This document shows, piece by piece, positions 19,861 to 29,021 of a stretch of 64,000 bases of DNA. The DNA is from Calothrix sp. PCC 7716. Its GTDB lineage: Bacteria; Cyanobacteriota; Cyanobacteriia; Cyanobacteriales; Nostocaceae. The stretch spans positions 2,852,001-2,916,000 of the forward strand of contig NZ_AP025018.1 in NCBI RefSeq assembly GCF_019977735.1, in the 5' to 3' direction. Each line of letters opens with the position of its first letter. Position 1 is the stretch's first letter. Below the pieces are notes generated by a model. It was not told where the DNA came from, did not search any database, and worked only from the letters and a program-made list of their open reading frames with translations. The position numbers and the translations under genes are program-made.

Positions 19861-20694
19861 ATGGATAATCAAAAAATCTCAATCTGGAAAATATTGTTAT
19901 ATGTACTGCTGACAGTCTATGCAGTTATTACGCTGATACCTTTTTTATGGGCACTTTCTGCTTCCTTTAAAACGCTTGCAGAAATTAGCAGTGGTGAAGC
20001 AAATTTTTTACCCAAGAACTTTACCCTAGATAATTATAAGCAAATATTTTTCCAGCAGCCGTTATTCTTTCGCTGGTTGTTCAACAGTATATTTATAGCA
20101 TTCAGCGTTACAGTCTTAAACTTGCTTTTCAACACAATGGCAGGTTATGCCTTAGCAAGACTAAACTTTGCGGGTAAACAATTTTGGTTTTTGCTGATTC
20201 TGGCAGTACTAGCGGTACCCTTACAAATAACGCTTATCCCGACTTTTTTGATATTAAAAGCTGTTGGTTGGCTAAATTCCTATCAAGGAATGATAGTCCC
20301 AAGTATGGTTAATGCCACATTCATCTTTATGATGCGGCAGTTTTTTGTTAATTTTCCTAAAGAACTTGAAGAAGCAGGCGCCCTTGATGGGTTAACTCAA
20401 TTTGGTATTTTTAGAAAAATAGTATTACCACTCGCAAAACCCGCACTCGCAGCCCAAACGATATTTGTCTTCATGGGTAGCTGGAATAATTTTTTACTAC
20501 CCGTAGTAATTCTATTTAATCCAGAAATGTTTACATTGCCTCTAGGTCTAAATACCTTTAAAGGTCAATACATCAGCTACTGGAACTACATCATGGCAGC
20601 ATCAATGGTATTTACTCTACCCGCACTGTGTATCTATGCCTTCTTCAACCGCTACTTCATCCAAGGTGTCACATTTACAGGTGGCAAAGGATAA
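19861..20694 (+). CDS. ABC sugar transporter permease (MalG/UgpE type)
   Basis: About 277 aa. Six membrane segments and the ATPase-contacting loop EEAGALDGLTQFGIFRKIVLPLAKPA. This is the second permease of the carbohydrate importer. A TTG six bases upstream (19855) is in frame. I prefer the ATG, but the GGAG lies directly against it, so the start is uncertain. Preceded by two facing 'GGCATCC' repeats at 19708-19767. Confidence 0.87.
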   Translation: MDNQKISIWKILLYVLLTVYAVITLIPFLWALSASFKTLAEISSGEANFLPKNFTLDNYKQIFFQQPLFFRWLFNSIFIAFSVTVLNLLFNTMAGYALARLNFAGKQFWFLLILAVLAVPLQITLIPTFLILKAVGWLNSYQGMIVPSMVNATFIFMMRQFFVNFPKELEEAGALDGLTQFGIFRKIVLPLAKPALAAQTIFVFMGSWNNFLLPVVILFNPEMFTLPLGLNTFKGQYISYWNYIMAASMVFTLPALCIYAFFNRYFIQGVTFTGGKG

Positions 20695-20826
20695 CCACTC
20701 ATTACTTTTGTAGTTTTGGCGACCATTTGCGCTCTCTTCATGATATTTGTATAACAGTAGCTCAATTGAGATTGAGCGCGACATATTACTTAGCTGTGTT
20801 GAGCGTCGAAATCTTTAAGGGGAAAG

Positions 20827-21318
20827 ATGTTAAAAAGATTTATTGGCATATTTGTGGCAACTGTGTTGCTAACGTTCCAATTTGTTATCGGCAGTGCTAA
20901 TGCGGTGGAACTATCTAAAGAAGTTCGTACCGTAGCTGCTAACGATGCGGGAGATACCACAGTTCTCAGTCTTAAACAAATAAAAGAAGGTAAACGTCTA
21001 TTTCAGTATGCTTGTGCCCAATGTCATGCTGGTGGTGTTACTAAAACTAACCAAAACGTTGGTTTAGAACCAGAAGCTTTGGCAGGCGCCACACCTAACC
21101 GCAATAGTATTAGTGGCTTGGTGGATTATATGAAGAATCCTACTACATACGATGGTGAGGAAGAAATTTCTGAATTACACCCTAGCACCAAAAGCGCTGA
21201 TATCTTTACTGAAATGCGGAACCTTACCGACAAAGACCTAGAAGCTATTGCTGGATATATCCTTCTACAACCCAAGATTGTTGGTTCTCAGTGGGGCGGC
21301 GGTAAAATTTACTACTAA
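20827..21318 (+). CDS. psbV: Photosystem II cytochrome c-550
   Basis: 163 aa. Signal peptide to SANA, then the mature protein starting VELSKEVRTV. Haem-binding CAQCH, and the C-terminal YILLQPKIVGSQWGGGKIYY typical of PsbV. It is a lumenal extrinsic subunit that stabilises the oxygen-evolving cluster. A strong AGGGGA ribosome site precedes the ATG. Followed by a large block of GAAACC repeats and then petE. Confidence 0.96.
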   Translation: MLKRFIGIFVATVLLTFQFVIGSANAVELSKEVRTVAANDAGDTTVLSLKQIKEGKRLFQYACAQCHAGGVTKTNQNVGLEPEALAGATPNRNSISGLVDYMKNPTTYDGEEEISELHPSTKSADIFTEMRNLTDKDLEAIAGYILLQPKIVGSQWGGGKIYY

Positions 21319-21401
21319 TTTGCCTTGCTGATTGTATAACATATAAATTTATACAGCAGAGGATAAGAAGATATTTCTTCCAAAGGCGCCTCTGCTTTTT
21401 T

Positions 21402-21602
21402 ATAGAAACCAGAAACCTGGTTTCTACCCATAATCGTTGTTTTTATTTCAGTCTCGATAAAGAAACCAGAAACCTGGTTTCTACCCATAATCGTTGTTTT
21501 TATTTTCAGTCTCGATAAAGAAACCAGAAACCTGGTTTCTACCCATAATCGTTGTTTTTATTTCAGTCTCGATAAAGAAACCAGGTTTCTTCTGGTTTCT
21601 AA
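21402..21602. repeat. Four tandem copies of the GAAACCAGGTTTC element
   Basis: About 60-base units, each with AGAAACCTGGTTTCT followed by a conserved spacer (cccataatcgttgtttttat). This fills most of the 418-base gap between psbV and petE; the promoter of petE must lie in the last 130 bases. Single or paired copies of the palindrome occur near 25025, 35041, 44690, 47735, 51073, 56032 and 59422. Confidence 0.85.
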
Positions 21603-21737
21603 GTAAAACTTATCATTTAACACATTAGCTATACTAATTAGTAATATAAAACTCAAAAAATTAAATATGACAAGCTGTCGTATTTCGTCGTAAAATGAAA
21701 GAACATTAAGAATAAAGTAATTTTTCAGGAGAAAGCC

Positions 21738-22157
21738 ATGAAGTCTACAGCAGCAATTCTGCGACGCTTTAGCTTGGTAGCAGTAACATTATTTTTGGTT
21801 GTAAGCAGCTTTGTTGTTTTTGCACCTGGCGCCTCAGCTGAGACCGTTACGATTAAGTTAGGTAGCGATAAAGGTATGCTAGCGTTTGAGCCAGCTAAAG
21901 TAACAATCAAACCTGGTGACACAATCAAATGGGTTAATAATAAAGTACCTCCCCACAACGTTGTGTTTGATGCAGCTAAAAACCCCGCGAAAAGTGCTGA
22001 TTTTGCAAAAGCATTATCTCACAAACAACTAATGATGAACCCTGGTCAGTCAACTGAAACAACTTTCCCCGCAGATGCTCCTGCTGGTGATTATACTTTT
22101 TACTGTGAACCTCACCGTGGTGCTGGCATGGTTGGTAAAATTACCGTTGAAGGATAA
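21738..22157 (+). CDS. petE: Plastocyanin
   Basis: 139 aa. Signal peptide ending GASA, mature start [12 protein letters not shown]. Copper ligands are present: His in PPHNVVFD, and Cys, His and Met in [14 protein letters not shown]. It carries electrons from cytochrome b6f to photosystem I in the lumen under copper-replete conditions. A clear AGGAG lies 7 bases before the ATG. It is followed by cytochrome c6, the copper-free alternative, which is usually regulated oppositely. Confidence 0.97.
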   Translation: MKSTAAILRRFSLVAVTLFLVVSSFVVFAPGASAETVTIKLGSDKGMLAFEPAKVTIKPGDTIKWVNNKVPPHNVVFDAAKNPAKSADFAKALSHKQLMMNPGQSTETTFPADAPAGDYTFYCEPHRGAGMVGKITVEG

Positions 22158-22408
22158 TTCTCTATTACACAACGGCGCCTTTTGGCACATGTATTTTTGG
22201 TAAATAACTCGATAAATTTAATATCGAGTACTCTAAAATCAAGGTGGTTAGTTTGTCTAGTTATGTGCGAGACAAACTAGCCACCTTAAACTTTTATTTT
22301 TACTCGAAAATGTTTGATACGACTCCCGCAAAGCTTTGCTGCAACTTTAGAATAGTTATAATCGTGCTTGATTTATACTTATATGCTAATTTACAGGGAG
22401 ATTGGTAA

Positions 22409-22750
22409 TTGAGATTTATTCATAAACTACTATTAGCAGTAGTAATTATACTGCTTTCTTTCGCATGGACAAACCCAGTATTTGCCGAATCGAACGGAGA
22501 TAGAATTTTTACAAATAATTGTTCTTCTTGTCACCTTGGTGGTGGCAATATATTGATAGCCAATAAGACTTTACACAAAGAAGCTTTATCTCAGTACTTA
22601 GATAATTATAATACTGACTCAATACAGGCAATTATACACCAAGTCAAGAACGGCAAAGGCGCCATGCCTGCTTTCAAAAATAAGTTGAACGAGGAAGAAA
22701 TTCTGGAAGTTGCTGCTTATGTTTTTCAAAAGTCCGAACAAGGATGGTAA
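22409..22750 (+). CDS. petJ: Cytochrome c6
   Basis: 113 aa from a TTG start, supported by AGGGAGA about 10 bases upstream. Signal peptide to VFAE, haem site CSSCH, axial Met in GKGAMPAF, and C-terminal EILEVAAYVFQKSEQGW. A lumenal electron carrier that replaces plastocyanin when copper is scarce. Next to petE, which makes a compact lumenal carrier cluster with psbV. Confidence 0.95.
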   Translation: MRFIHKLLLAVVIILLSFAWTNPVFAESNGDRIFTNNCSSCHLGGGNILIANKTLHKEALSQYLDNYNTDSIQAIIHQVKNGKGAMPAFKNKLNEEEILEVAAYVFQKSEQGW

Positions 22751-22832
22751 TGTTCAACATTTAATTTTTATAAAAGACGCGCACATTAAAAGCACGTCTT
22801 TTATTTCCATTTAAATGTCAAATCTATTTTAG

Positions 22833-24674
22833 TTACGGATTAGCATTTTCTCGGTTTGCATTTTCACGCTCTTGTTTAACTTTACGTAATTTCTCAATAA
22901 CAGACATTTTGCTGTCATCTGAAGATGATTCAGTATTACGTAATTTGGTAACTAAAGCATTTCTTGATGGTTGAGATGTTGTATTATCAGCTTGCGTTTC
23001 GCGAGCTGCTATACTCGGTTTCACTTGGGATGCTGGCTGAACATTACGCAGTGTTTGAGGTGAATCAGTTGTGGAAGCTGGTTTTTGTAAAGGCAACTTC
23101 GGTAAAACTGTTTGTTGTCCCTGTTGCAGCGTTCCACCTGCTGGTTTTAAAGGTCCAGGTAGTGATGGAGGTAATACTGGTAGTTGGGTTGAGTTAGTGA
23201 TTGTTGGGTTATTAACTACGGGCGCCGTAACCGCTTGATTCGCATTTGGCTGCGTACCCGATAAACGGTTGAAGATGTTATTGGTTGTTGCAGTTGGCGC
23301 CGCAACTGGGGTTTGATTATTTTGCAGTGCGTTATTACTATTCGGTTGAGTTGAATTTACTGAACCGGGTGAAACTACAAAACTGAATAGCGCACCCTTG
23401 CCTCTTGTAGAAGTTGGATTTTCTTTGAAATACTGCTGTAAGCGTTCGCGAATTGCTTGTTGAGATGGAAATGGCAGTTTTGCTGCATCACCTAATAGTT
23501 TCAAATCAGCAATTTTATTTTCAGAGTCCATTACCAACGAAACTTTCACGTTGCTATCAAGCTTCGCTGAGTCCATCGTCAAATTAATAGGCGCCCGCAA
23601 TTCTCCTTGTGGAAATTCTTTTTTGAAATCTCCAAATATTCTTGCGTCAGAAAGCTTGTCATCGTCAGAATGCTGTGTTGCACTACCAGTTGGCGCCACA
23701 CTTGTTCCAGGTGTGTTGGTCGGTCTATTTAAATTATCTAATGGTCCACCTGGTTGCGGCTGAAAAGTTGGTAAGGGTGTACCTGCCGCCAAATTAAACT
23801 TCTGATTTCCTACAGTCTGATTTTGGTCGATTGGGGCAATATACTGCCCACCTGTTGGTTCTACTCGCTCGTTTCCTGGTTGTGCTGCACTTACGTTTCC
23901 GTAATTATTACCGTAATTACCTGTGTTACCCATTGGTGGAGATGCCATGTCTGTTGGTGGCAATGCTGGTGGATATACAGGTAGATTTGTTGGCGCCGAT
24001 ACAGGTAATTCACTTAATCCAGACGGACGCGATGCTTGAAGTTGCTGCCTAGAGTATCCAGCACCAATGTTATAATTGCTACTTGCTGCATTACTATTTC
24101 TTCCAAATGAAAGTTCTGGTGTAACTCTAGAACTCATCGTTGGTGCTGAACTAAATCTTGAAGTGTCTGTCTTAAACAAGTCATTACGAAATCTTTGTAC
24201 AGAACTTCCTCCCCTTGGTAGTCCTGCAATGCTCAACCCAGAAGCTCTTTCTAAAGGTGTAAACGCCGAACTATTAGAACCACCTGGGGGTATCATTGAA
24301 CTAGTTGAGCCAAGTGGAGGTGAAGGAGGTAAACCTGTTGGGGCGCCATTCAGGTTTAAAGGAATTTGCTGCTGTGCAGGAAGTCCTGATATTTGACTGG
24401 GTAATGGTGGCAGTTGTGATTGAACACCAGGTTGATTTGGCAATTTTTGAGGAATGCGACTTTGCTCACTGCTGCTCAATTCCGACAAACCAATTGGCTT
24501 TGTTGGTGTCGCTGCTTGCTTATTACTTTTAGCAGACTCAACTGGCATTAACGGCAGTATAAATGCAATAGCACCGTGAATACCAAGCGATGCTAACGCA
24601 GCAATTCCAGTTGGCTGACTTAGTATTTCTGGCACATTTTTCAGAAACGATGCATAAGACATAGCAATTTTCAC
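22833..24674 (-). CDS. Pro/Asn/Ser-rich TonB-like membrane protein
   Basis: 613 aa. One N-terminal membrane segment (GIAALASLGIHGAIAFILPLMP), then about 330 residues rich in Pro, Ser, Gly and Asn that look unstructured. Next comes a compact domain near residues 340-430 (LRAPINLTMDSAKLDSNVKVSLVMDSENKIADLKLLG...PFPSQQAIRERLQQYFKENP), followed by another low-complexity tail. The layout of anchor, long Pro-rich spanner and small domain is that of TonB-like energy transducers. The call is by architecture only. Confidence 0.55.
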   Translation of the reverse strand: MKIAMSYASFLKNVPEILSQPTGIAALASLGIHGAIAFILPLMPVESAKSNKQAATPTKPIGLSELSSSEQSRIPQKLPNQPGVQSQLPPLPSQISGLPAQQQIPLNLNGAPTGLPPSPPLGSTSSMIPPGGSNSSAFTPLERASGLSIAGLPRGGSSVQRFRNDLFKTDTSRFSSAPTMSSRVTPELSFGRNSNAASSNYNIGAGYSRQQLQASRPSGLSELPVSAPTNLPVYPPALPPTDMASPPMGNTGNYGNNYGNVSAAQPGNERVEPTGGQYIAPIDQNQTVGNQKFNLAAGTPLPTFQPQPGGPLDNLNRPTNTPGTSVAPTGSATQHSDDDKLSDARIFGDFKKEFPQGELRAPINLTMDSAKLDSNVKVSLVMDSENKIADLKLLGDAAKLPFPSQQAIRERLQQYFKENPTSTRGKGALFSFVVSPGSVNSTQPNSNNALQNNQTPVAAPTATTNNIFNRLSGTQPNANQAVTAPVVNNPTITNSTQLPVLPPSLPGPLKPAGGTLQQGQQTVLPKLPLQKPASTTDSPQTLRNVQPASQVKPSIAARETQADNTTSQPSRNALVTKLRNTESSSDDSKMSVIEKLRKVKQERENANRENANP

Positions 24675-25326
24675 TCACTCAGAAGACCGTTTATATAGAC
24701 TAGCAATTTTATTGTTTAAAGTTAAATATCGTAGCTTATATTATTACCTCTACAAATCATAACTTCCGTTCTCTTGGAGCCATAACAGCAAAAGTATTAA
24801 ATCTTCAACGATACTTCATCTTTTTTATCATGTATATTATATCCACGACTTTCTGGTATATAAATTACATTTGCAAATCAATTCATTTTAATTTTATTTA
24901 CTGTATATACTTTAATCGCTATTTAATACCATTTCTTGCTCAAAACAAGTACAATCTCACCCTTACAATTTAGACGAAAGTCTACATTTTGAGTTTCCTA
25001 TGTCACTACTTGTGTAAGAAAACCTAGAAACCTGGTTTCTTCGTTGATAGCATGTAATAAAAATGACGATTTTCCGTAGAAACTAGGTTTCTTTGCGGAT
25101 ATTTTCATTAATCGCACATAGTACTAATAAGTACAATTTTGGATTCCATAATTCTAAGCAGTAATGATGTTACCCATCATTATCGTACCAGGATATTGAG
25201 AAAGTGGCGCCATCATATCTGTTGTCGTTTTTGCCGAACTTATCTACTTTTTGATTTAAAGTCTGGGAAATCTTAACATTTCTTAGTTAAAATGTAATAA
25301 AAGTATACATATTATCTTCAACTGTT
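24675..25326. other. Intergenic region with one GAAACC repeat pair
   Basis: No gene recognised in 650 bases. A facing pair of the GAAACC palindrome lies at about 25025-25092. The rest is AT-rich and should contain the promoters of the two divergent genes. Confidence 0.6.
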
Positions 25327-25983
25327 ATGCTGACCACTCAATTCGACAAGACTTTACGGCGAGCAAGCACTATATTATCTGTAGTACTTCTGACTTTGTT
25401 TTTTATCGGCGCCAGTACAGGGATTTTGTTATCTTTCTACTATGAGCCTGGAGCAGGTGCTGCATATACTTCGCTTGCTAAAATAAATACGTCCGTCGGG
25501 TATGGATGGTTATTCCATAAAGCGCACAGTATTGCAGGCAACGGCATGATAGTTGTGAGTTTGGTACAAATCGTAGTAATGTTTTTGAGCAGACAATTCC
25601 GCAAGAGTTGGTTAATTGCTTGGGTCAGTGGAATATTTTTGACTTTAGCTGCAATTGGACTTGATTGGACTGCAATAATTTTGGGTTGGACTCAAGATGG
25701 TTACTGGCGCTTTAGTATTGAACTTGGCACTATTGAATCAATACCCTTCGTTGGTCATTTGCTACGTGATATTTTAACTGGTGGAGGTGCAACGGATAGC
25801 GTAACTGTACAGCACCTATATACAATACACAGCTATATTGTTTCAGTCTTTGCTCTCGTCGGAGCCATAGTGCATTTAGTTGGTGTCTTCAAGCAAGAAA
25901 AAGAAATGTATGCAACAAGCACCAACGAAGCTACAGAATTACAACCACAACCACAATCATTAAACAAAGAAGGCGCCTATTAA
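25327..25983 (+). CDS. Cytochrome b N-terminal domain protein (PetB-like paralogue)
   Basis: 218 aa with four membrane helices arranged like cytochrome b6. Helix B carries H67 in WLFHKAHSIAGNG, but the residue 14 further on, normally the second haem ligand, is Gln81. Helix D has both expected histidines 15 apart (H168 and H183). It therefore looks able to hold only one of the two b haems in the usual way. There is no cysteine in the protein, so the covalent haem c' of b6f is also excluded. No Rieske or subunit IV gene is adjacent. It is not the housekeeping petB; its role is unknown. Confidence 0.75.
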   Translation: MLTTQFDKTLRRASTILSVVLLTLFFIGASTGILLSFYYEPGAGAAYTSLAKINTSVGYGWLFHKAHSIAGNGMIVVSLVQIVVMFLSRQFRKSWLIAWVSGIFLTLAAIGLDWTAIILGWTQDGYWRFSIELGTIESIPFVGHLLRDILTGGGATDSVTVQHLYTIHSYIVSVFALVGAIVHLVGVFKQEKEMYATSTNEATELQPQPQSLNKEGAY

Positions 25984-26014
25984 TTTTATTGTAGAGACGC
26001 GATTAATCGCGTCT

Positions 26015-27937
26015 CTACCGACCGACGGTTTCGTTGGTTGTGGAAAGTTGAACTAACCTTGCCAATGGAACTTCCTCAACTTCTGGGAGATTAATTAATG
26101 TCAAACGTTTTGACTCCTTGGCATCTGATAATCGCTTGAGTAAATTTGGTCTTGGGTCATGCAGTAAGTAAATAATTCTGTCGCCAATTTCCCATTCTTG
26201 TGCTGCGGGTATTACCTGTAAGTTATCATCACGCTCAAATAATAATGGCACTAATTCACCTGTTCTAATTAGTGCTTGTAAATGTATTTGCTGGTTACTA
26301 AAATCGACTTCGTTCAAAGTTGTTTTCCCTAACTTGACCTGCCCATCGTTAAGGTACTCATTCCAATTTTTTATAGTTAATTCTGGAATAAATGCTTGGC
26401 TGACTTTTTGATTATTTGCACCGTTTATTTGTGCAATACGTGGGAAAACAGCTAAAACCCTTGGTGGATTAAATTCTTCTGCTGCGCGTTGTGCTAATAC
26501 ATAATTCACTTCACCATTGTTTGTCATTGCCAAGAAAGTACCTACTGAACTCAACCCAGCTTCTTCTAACACTCCTGTATCAAGCGCACTGCTAGCAATA
26601 ACTTGTAAATTCTCAGCTTCAGCAGCTTGGCATGATTCGGGGTCTGTATCAATCATGACAATTTTTTCGCCTCGTTGTTGGAATAAACGGGCAATTAACA
26701 AGCTCAAAGGGTTACAGCCAACAATTACTGCTCCTTTCGTTTCTTTGGAAGTAATTTGTAAAAAGTTTGCCACCCATCCAGCAGTTAATCCTTGGCAAAC
26801 TACAGTCATAATAATTGTCAAAAAAACCAGCGCTTTGATTGCTTCTCCACCGTTAACACCATGCTGCGTTAAAGAAATTGCAAACAACGAAGCTACCGAC
26901 GCACAAACAATTCCTCTTGGTGCTATCCAACTTAAAAAGATTTTTTGGCGCCAGTTGAGGTCACTATTCCAAGTACAGCATAAAATATTAATCGGTCTTA
27001 CTACAAACATTAGTACTAAAACCGTAAATAAACTACCCCAACCAAGGGCAAATACGCTTTTTAGCGATAAGTCGGCGGCGAGTAATATAAATAGAACTGA
27101 TACGCTTAAAATAGTCAGTTGTCCTTTAAAGCGTCGTAATAATCGCTCTTCTGGAACAGATGAATTGGCAAAAACGGCGCCAGCGACGACTGTAGTCATC
27201 ACTCCTGATTCAGTACGAATAGTTTGTGCTAGAACAAATAATCCCCATAGAACAGCGAGGACGACAAGATTTTTGAGTTCATAAGATAAAGAGTTAGCGT
27301 GCTTAAAGATTAAGCTCATTAAGTAGCCACCAAAGGCGCCAATTAAAGCTCCAATAGAAAGACGAACGAATAAACCAATAATTGCGATTTTGGGGTCAGC
27401 TTCGCCATCTAATATAGTATCGAGAACGACGAAAGCCAAAATGGCGCCAACTGGGTCGATAAGAACTCCTTCACCTTCAAGTAGTGTGGCAACTTGCCTA
27501 TCTACGTTGATTTGTTTGAGTAAAGGACTAATGACGGTGGGACCTGTGACAACAATGACAGAAGCGTACAGAAACGCGATAGCCCAAGGAAACTCGCCAA
27601 GCCAATGAGCAGCGAGAGTTCCACCCACGAGTGTGATGAGAGTTCCTAGGGTAACGAGTAATTGTAGGGTTAGGGAGACTTTGCCCAATTCACGCAAATC
27701 TAAATTCAGCCCACCTTCAAATAAAATTATTGCGGTTGCCAAGCCAACAATCACTTCTAACCCGGTACCCAGAACATGCGGATGTAATAACCCTATTACA
27801 TCTGAACCTAATAAAATACCGAACAGCAATAAAAACACGATGCTTGGTACCTGACTGTAAGCAGCCAATACCTGGGCACCAATTCCGGCAATAACGCTAA
27901 TCACCATCTGAAGGGTGATATCAAGAGATGCTTCCAT
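26015..27937 (-). CDS. Cation/proton antiporter with TrkA-N domain
   Basis: 640 aa. Residues 1-400 are a CPA1-type membrane antiporter (LFEGGLNLDLREL, TGPTVISPLL, GVLIDPVGAILAFVVLD, WIAPRGIVCASVASLFAI). Residues 410-530 form a nucleotide-binding TrkA-N/RCK domain (KGAVIVGCNPLSLLIARLFQ, MIDTDPESC), and a TrkA-C-like domain follows. It would exchange Na+ or K+ for protons at the membrane, gated by a nucleotide. Convergent with the cytochrome b paralogue across a TAGAGACG repeat at 25990-26017. Confidence 0.88.
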   Translation of the reverse strand: MEASLDITLQMVISVIAGIGAQVLAAYSQVPSIVFLLLFGILLGSDVIGLLHPHVLGTGLEVIVGLATAIILFEGGLNLDLRELGKVSLTLQLLVTLGTLITLVGGTLAAHWLGEFPWAIAFLYASVIVVTGPTVISPLLKQINVDRQVATLLEGEGVLIDPVGAILAFVVLDTILDGEADPKIAIIGLFVRLSIGALIGAFGGYLMSLIFKHANSLSYELKNLVVLAVLWGLFVLAQTIRTESGVMTTVVAGAVFANSSVPEERLLRRFKGQLTILSVSVLFILLAADLSLKSVFALGWGSLFTVLVLMFVVRPINILCCTWNSDLNWRQKIFLSWIAPRGIVCASVASLFAISLTQHGVNGGEAIKALVFLTIIMTVVCQGLTAGWVANFLQITSKETKGAVIVGCNPLSLLIARLFQQRGEKIVMIDTDPESCQAAEAENLQVIASSALDTGVLEEAGLSSVGTFLAMTNNGEVNYVLAQRAAEEFNPPRVLAVFPRIAQINGANNQKVSQAFIPELTIKNWNEYLNDGQVKLGKTTLNEVDFSNQQIHLQALIRTGELVPLLFERDDNLQVIPAAQEWEIGDRIIYLLHDPRPNLLKRLSDAKESKRLTLINLPEVEEVPLARLVQLSTTNETVGR

Positions 27938-28264
27938 GTTGTAGATTTTGAGTGAACGGTTTCAAAATCTGGGGTAAAGAATAGTCGTTACTAAACTTAT
28001 GCCAGCGAACATTACACCCAACCATTTTTACCAAATAGATACTGCTAACCATATGTAGTTAACCATCTTACGATATTTACGCTAATCTGCTATGGAAACT
28101 CTATAACACTCTTAAGACTAATAAATGTACTAACTTTTACGCGCGCGTTTTGGTAAGTGACATTTTCTCGTCCCCTACCATATTGCCTTGCAAAACTTTT
28201 TTTGTCCAAAGGTATTGACATCTTTCAGAAAAACCGTTAATTTATATATTGTTGAGTCCAATGC
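27938..28264. other. Intergenic region before tRNA-Glu
   Basis: About 330 AT-rich bases without a recognisable gene. It should contain the promoter of the antiporter gene (minus strand) and of tRNA-Glu (plus strand). Confidence 0.6.
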
Positions 28265-28337
28265 GCCCCCATCGTCTAGAGGCCTAGGACACCTCCCTTT
28301 CACGGAGGTAACGGGGATTCGAATTCCCCTGGGGGTA
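28265..28337 (+). tRNA. tRNA-Glu(TTC), ordinary chromosomal copy
   Basis: Complete cloverleaf: acceptor GCCCCCA/TGGGGGT, anticodon arm CCTCC-CTTTCAC-GGAGG with TTC, T loop TTCGAAT, A73, no encoded CCA. This is a regular cyanobacterial tRNA-Glu, also the donor for tetrapyrrole synthesis. It differs strongly in sequence from the two Glu tRNAs of the array at 35-36 kb. A TAGAGACG palindrome follows at 28350-28378. Confidence 0.95.
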
Positions 28338-28427
28338 TACCAAAGAATTGTAGAGACGCTATTAATAGCGTCTCTACTGTTATTTGTAGAAAAAAAGCGC
28401 CACAAATTCGAGGCGCCATATATTATG

Positions 28428-29021
28428 TTAATTAGATTCAACATGCTTTTTAATAGCGTGTAAGTTGACTCTTAAACCTTTGCCTAAGCGTTGTTCAATA
28501 AGACTTACAGGCATTAAGCGTTTAGGATGGACAGTAAGGGTGTAGCACAGATTAGTATTTGATTGGTCGTTATCACACGGTTGTAATAGCCAGCTCCCCG
28601 AATATTCCTTAAAATCTCCTTCAACCATTTGGAAACTAATTTCTGTAGGGAAGGACTCGAATAAGTCAAGGACAACACGCGCGTTGAAGTTTAACTTTAA
28701 TAATCGTTCTCGACCAATTTGTTCGACACGAATACCTCCAGGTTGTGGATGTTCGAGTCGTTTACTCGAATGTAGACTTGGAACAAATTCAGGTAGTGCT
28801 TCGTAATTAGTCAAAACCTTCCAAACAATTTCTGGTGGTCGTGAAATTTCTACCTTAGCAGTTATTTGGCGCCTGCGTTCGGCAATTTTTTCGACGACTA
28901 CCTCAATGGCTTCCAATTCAGGTTCAGGTGCCATATCTTGTTCGTAATGGTCATTCGTATCCTCTTCGGATGCTGCGTTGTATTGTTGAGTCACTGTTGC
29001 TGTGTTATGAGTTGATATCAT
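28428..29021 (-). CDS. SRPBCC (cyclase/dehydrase-like) protein
   Basis: About 197 aa from the ATG at 29021; an upstream in-frame ATG at 29060 lies further inside the previous gene. An acidic N-terminal tail is followed by a START-like fold: ITAKVEISRPPEIVWKVLTNYEALPEFVPSL, VEQIGRERLLKLNFNARVVLDL, and LCYTLTVHPKRLMPVSLIEQRL. Such domains bind lipids or polyketide-like ligands. It overlaps the end of the upstream sensor gene, so the two are probably co-transcribed. Confidence 0.8.
   Translation of the reverse strand: MISTHNTATVTQQYNAASEEDTNDHYEQDMAPEPELEAIEVVVEKIAERRRQITAKVEISRPPEIVWKVLTNYEALPEFVPSLHSSKRLEHPQPGGIRVEQIGRERLLKLNFNARVVLDLFESFPTEISFQMVEGDFKEYSGSWLLQPCDNDQSNTNLCYTLTVHPKRLMPVSLIEQRLGKGLRVNLHAIKKHVESN

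Noticed and set aside
28265-28337. Inclusion of tRNA-Glu at 28.3 kb in the array
   Set aside because: It is 7 kb away, of ordinary cyanobacterial type and unlike the array Glu tRNAs in sequence.
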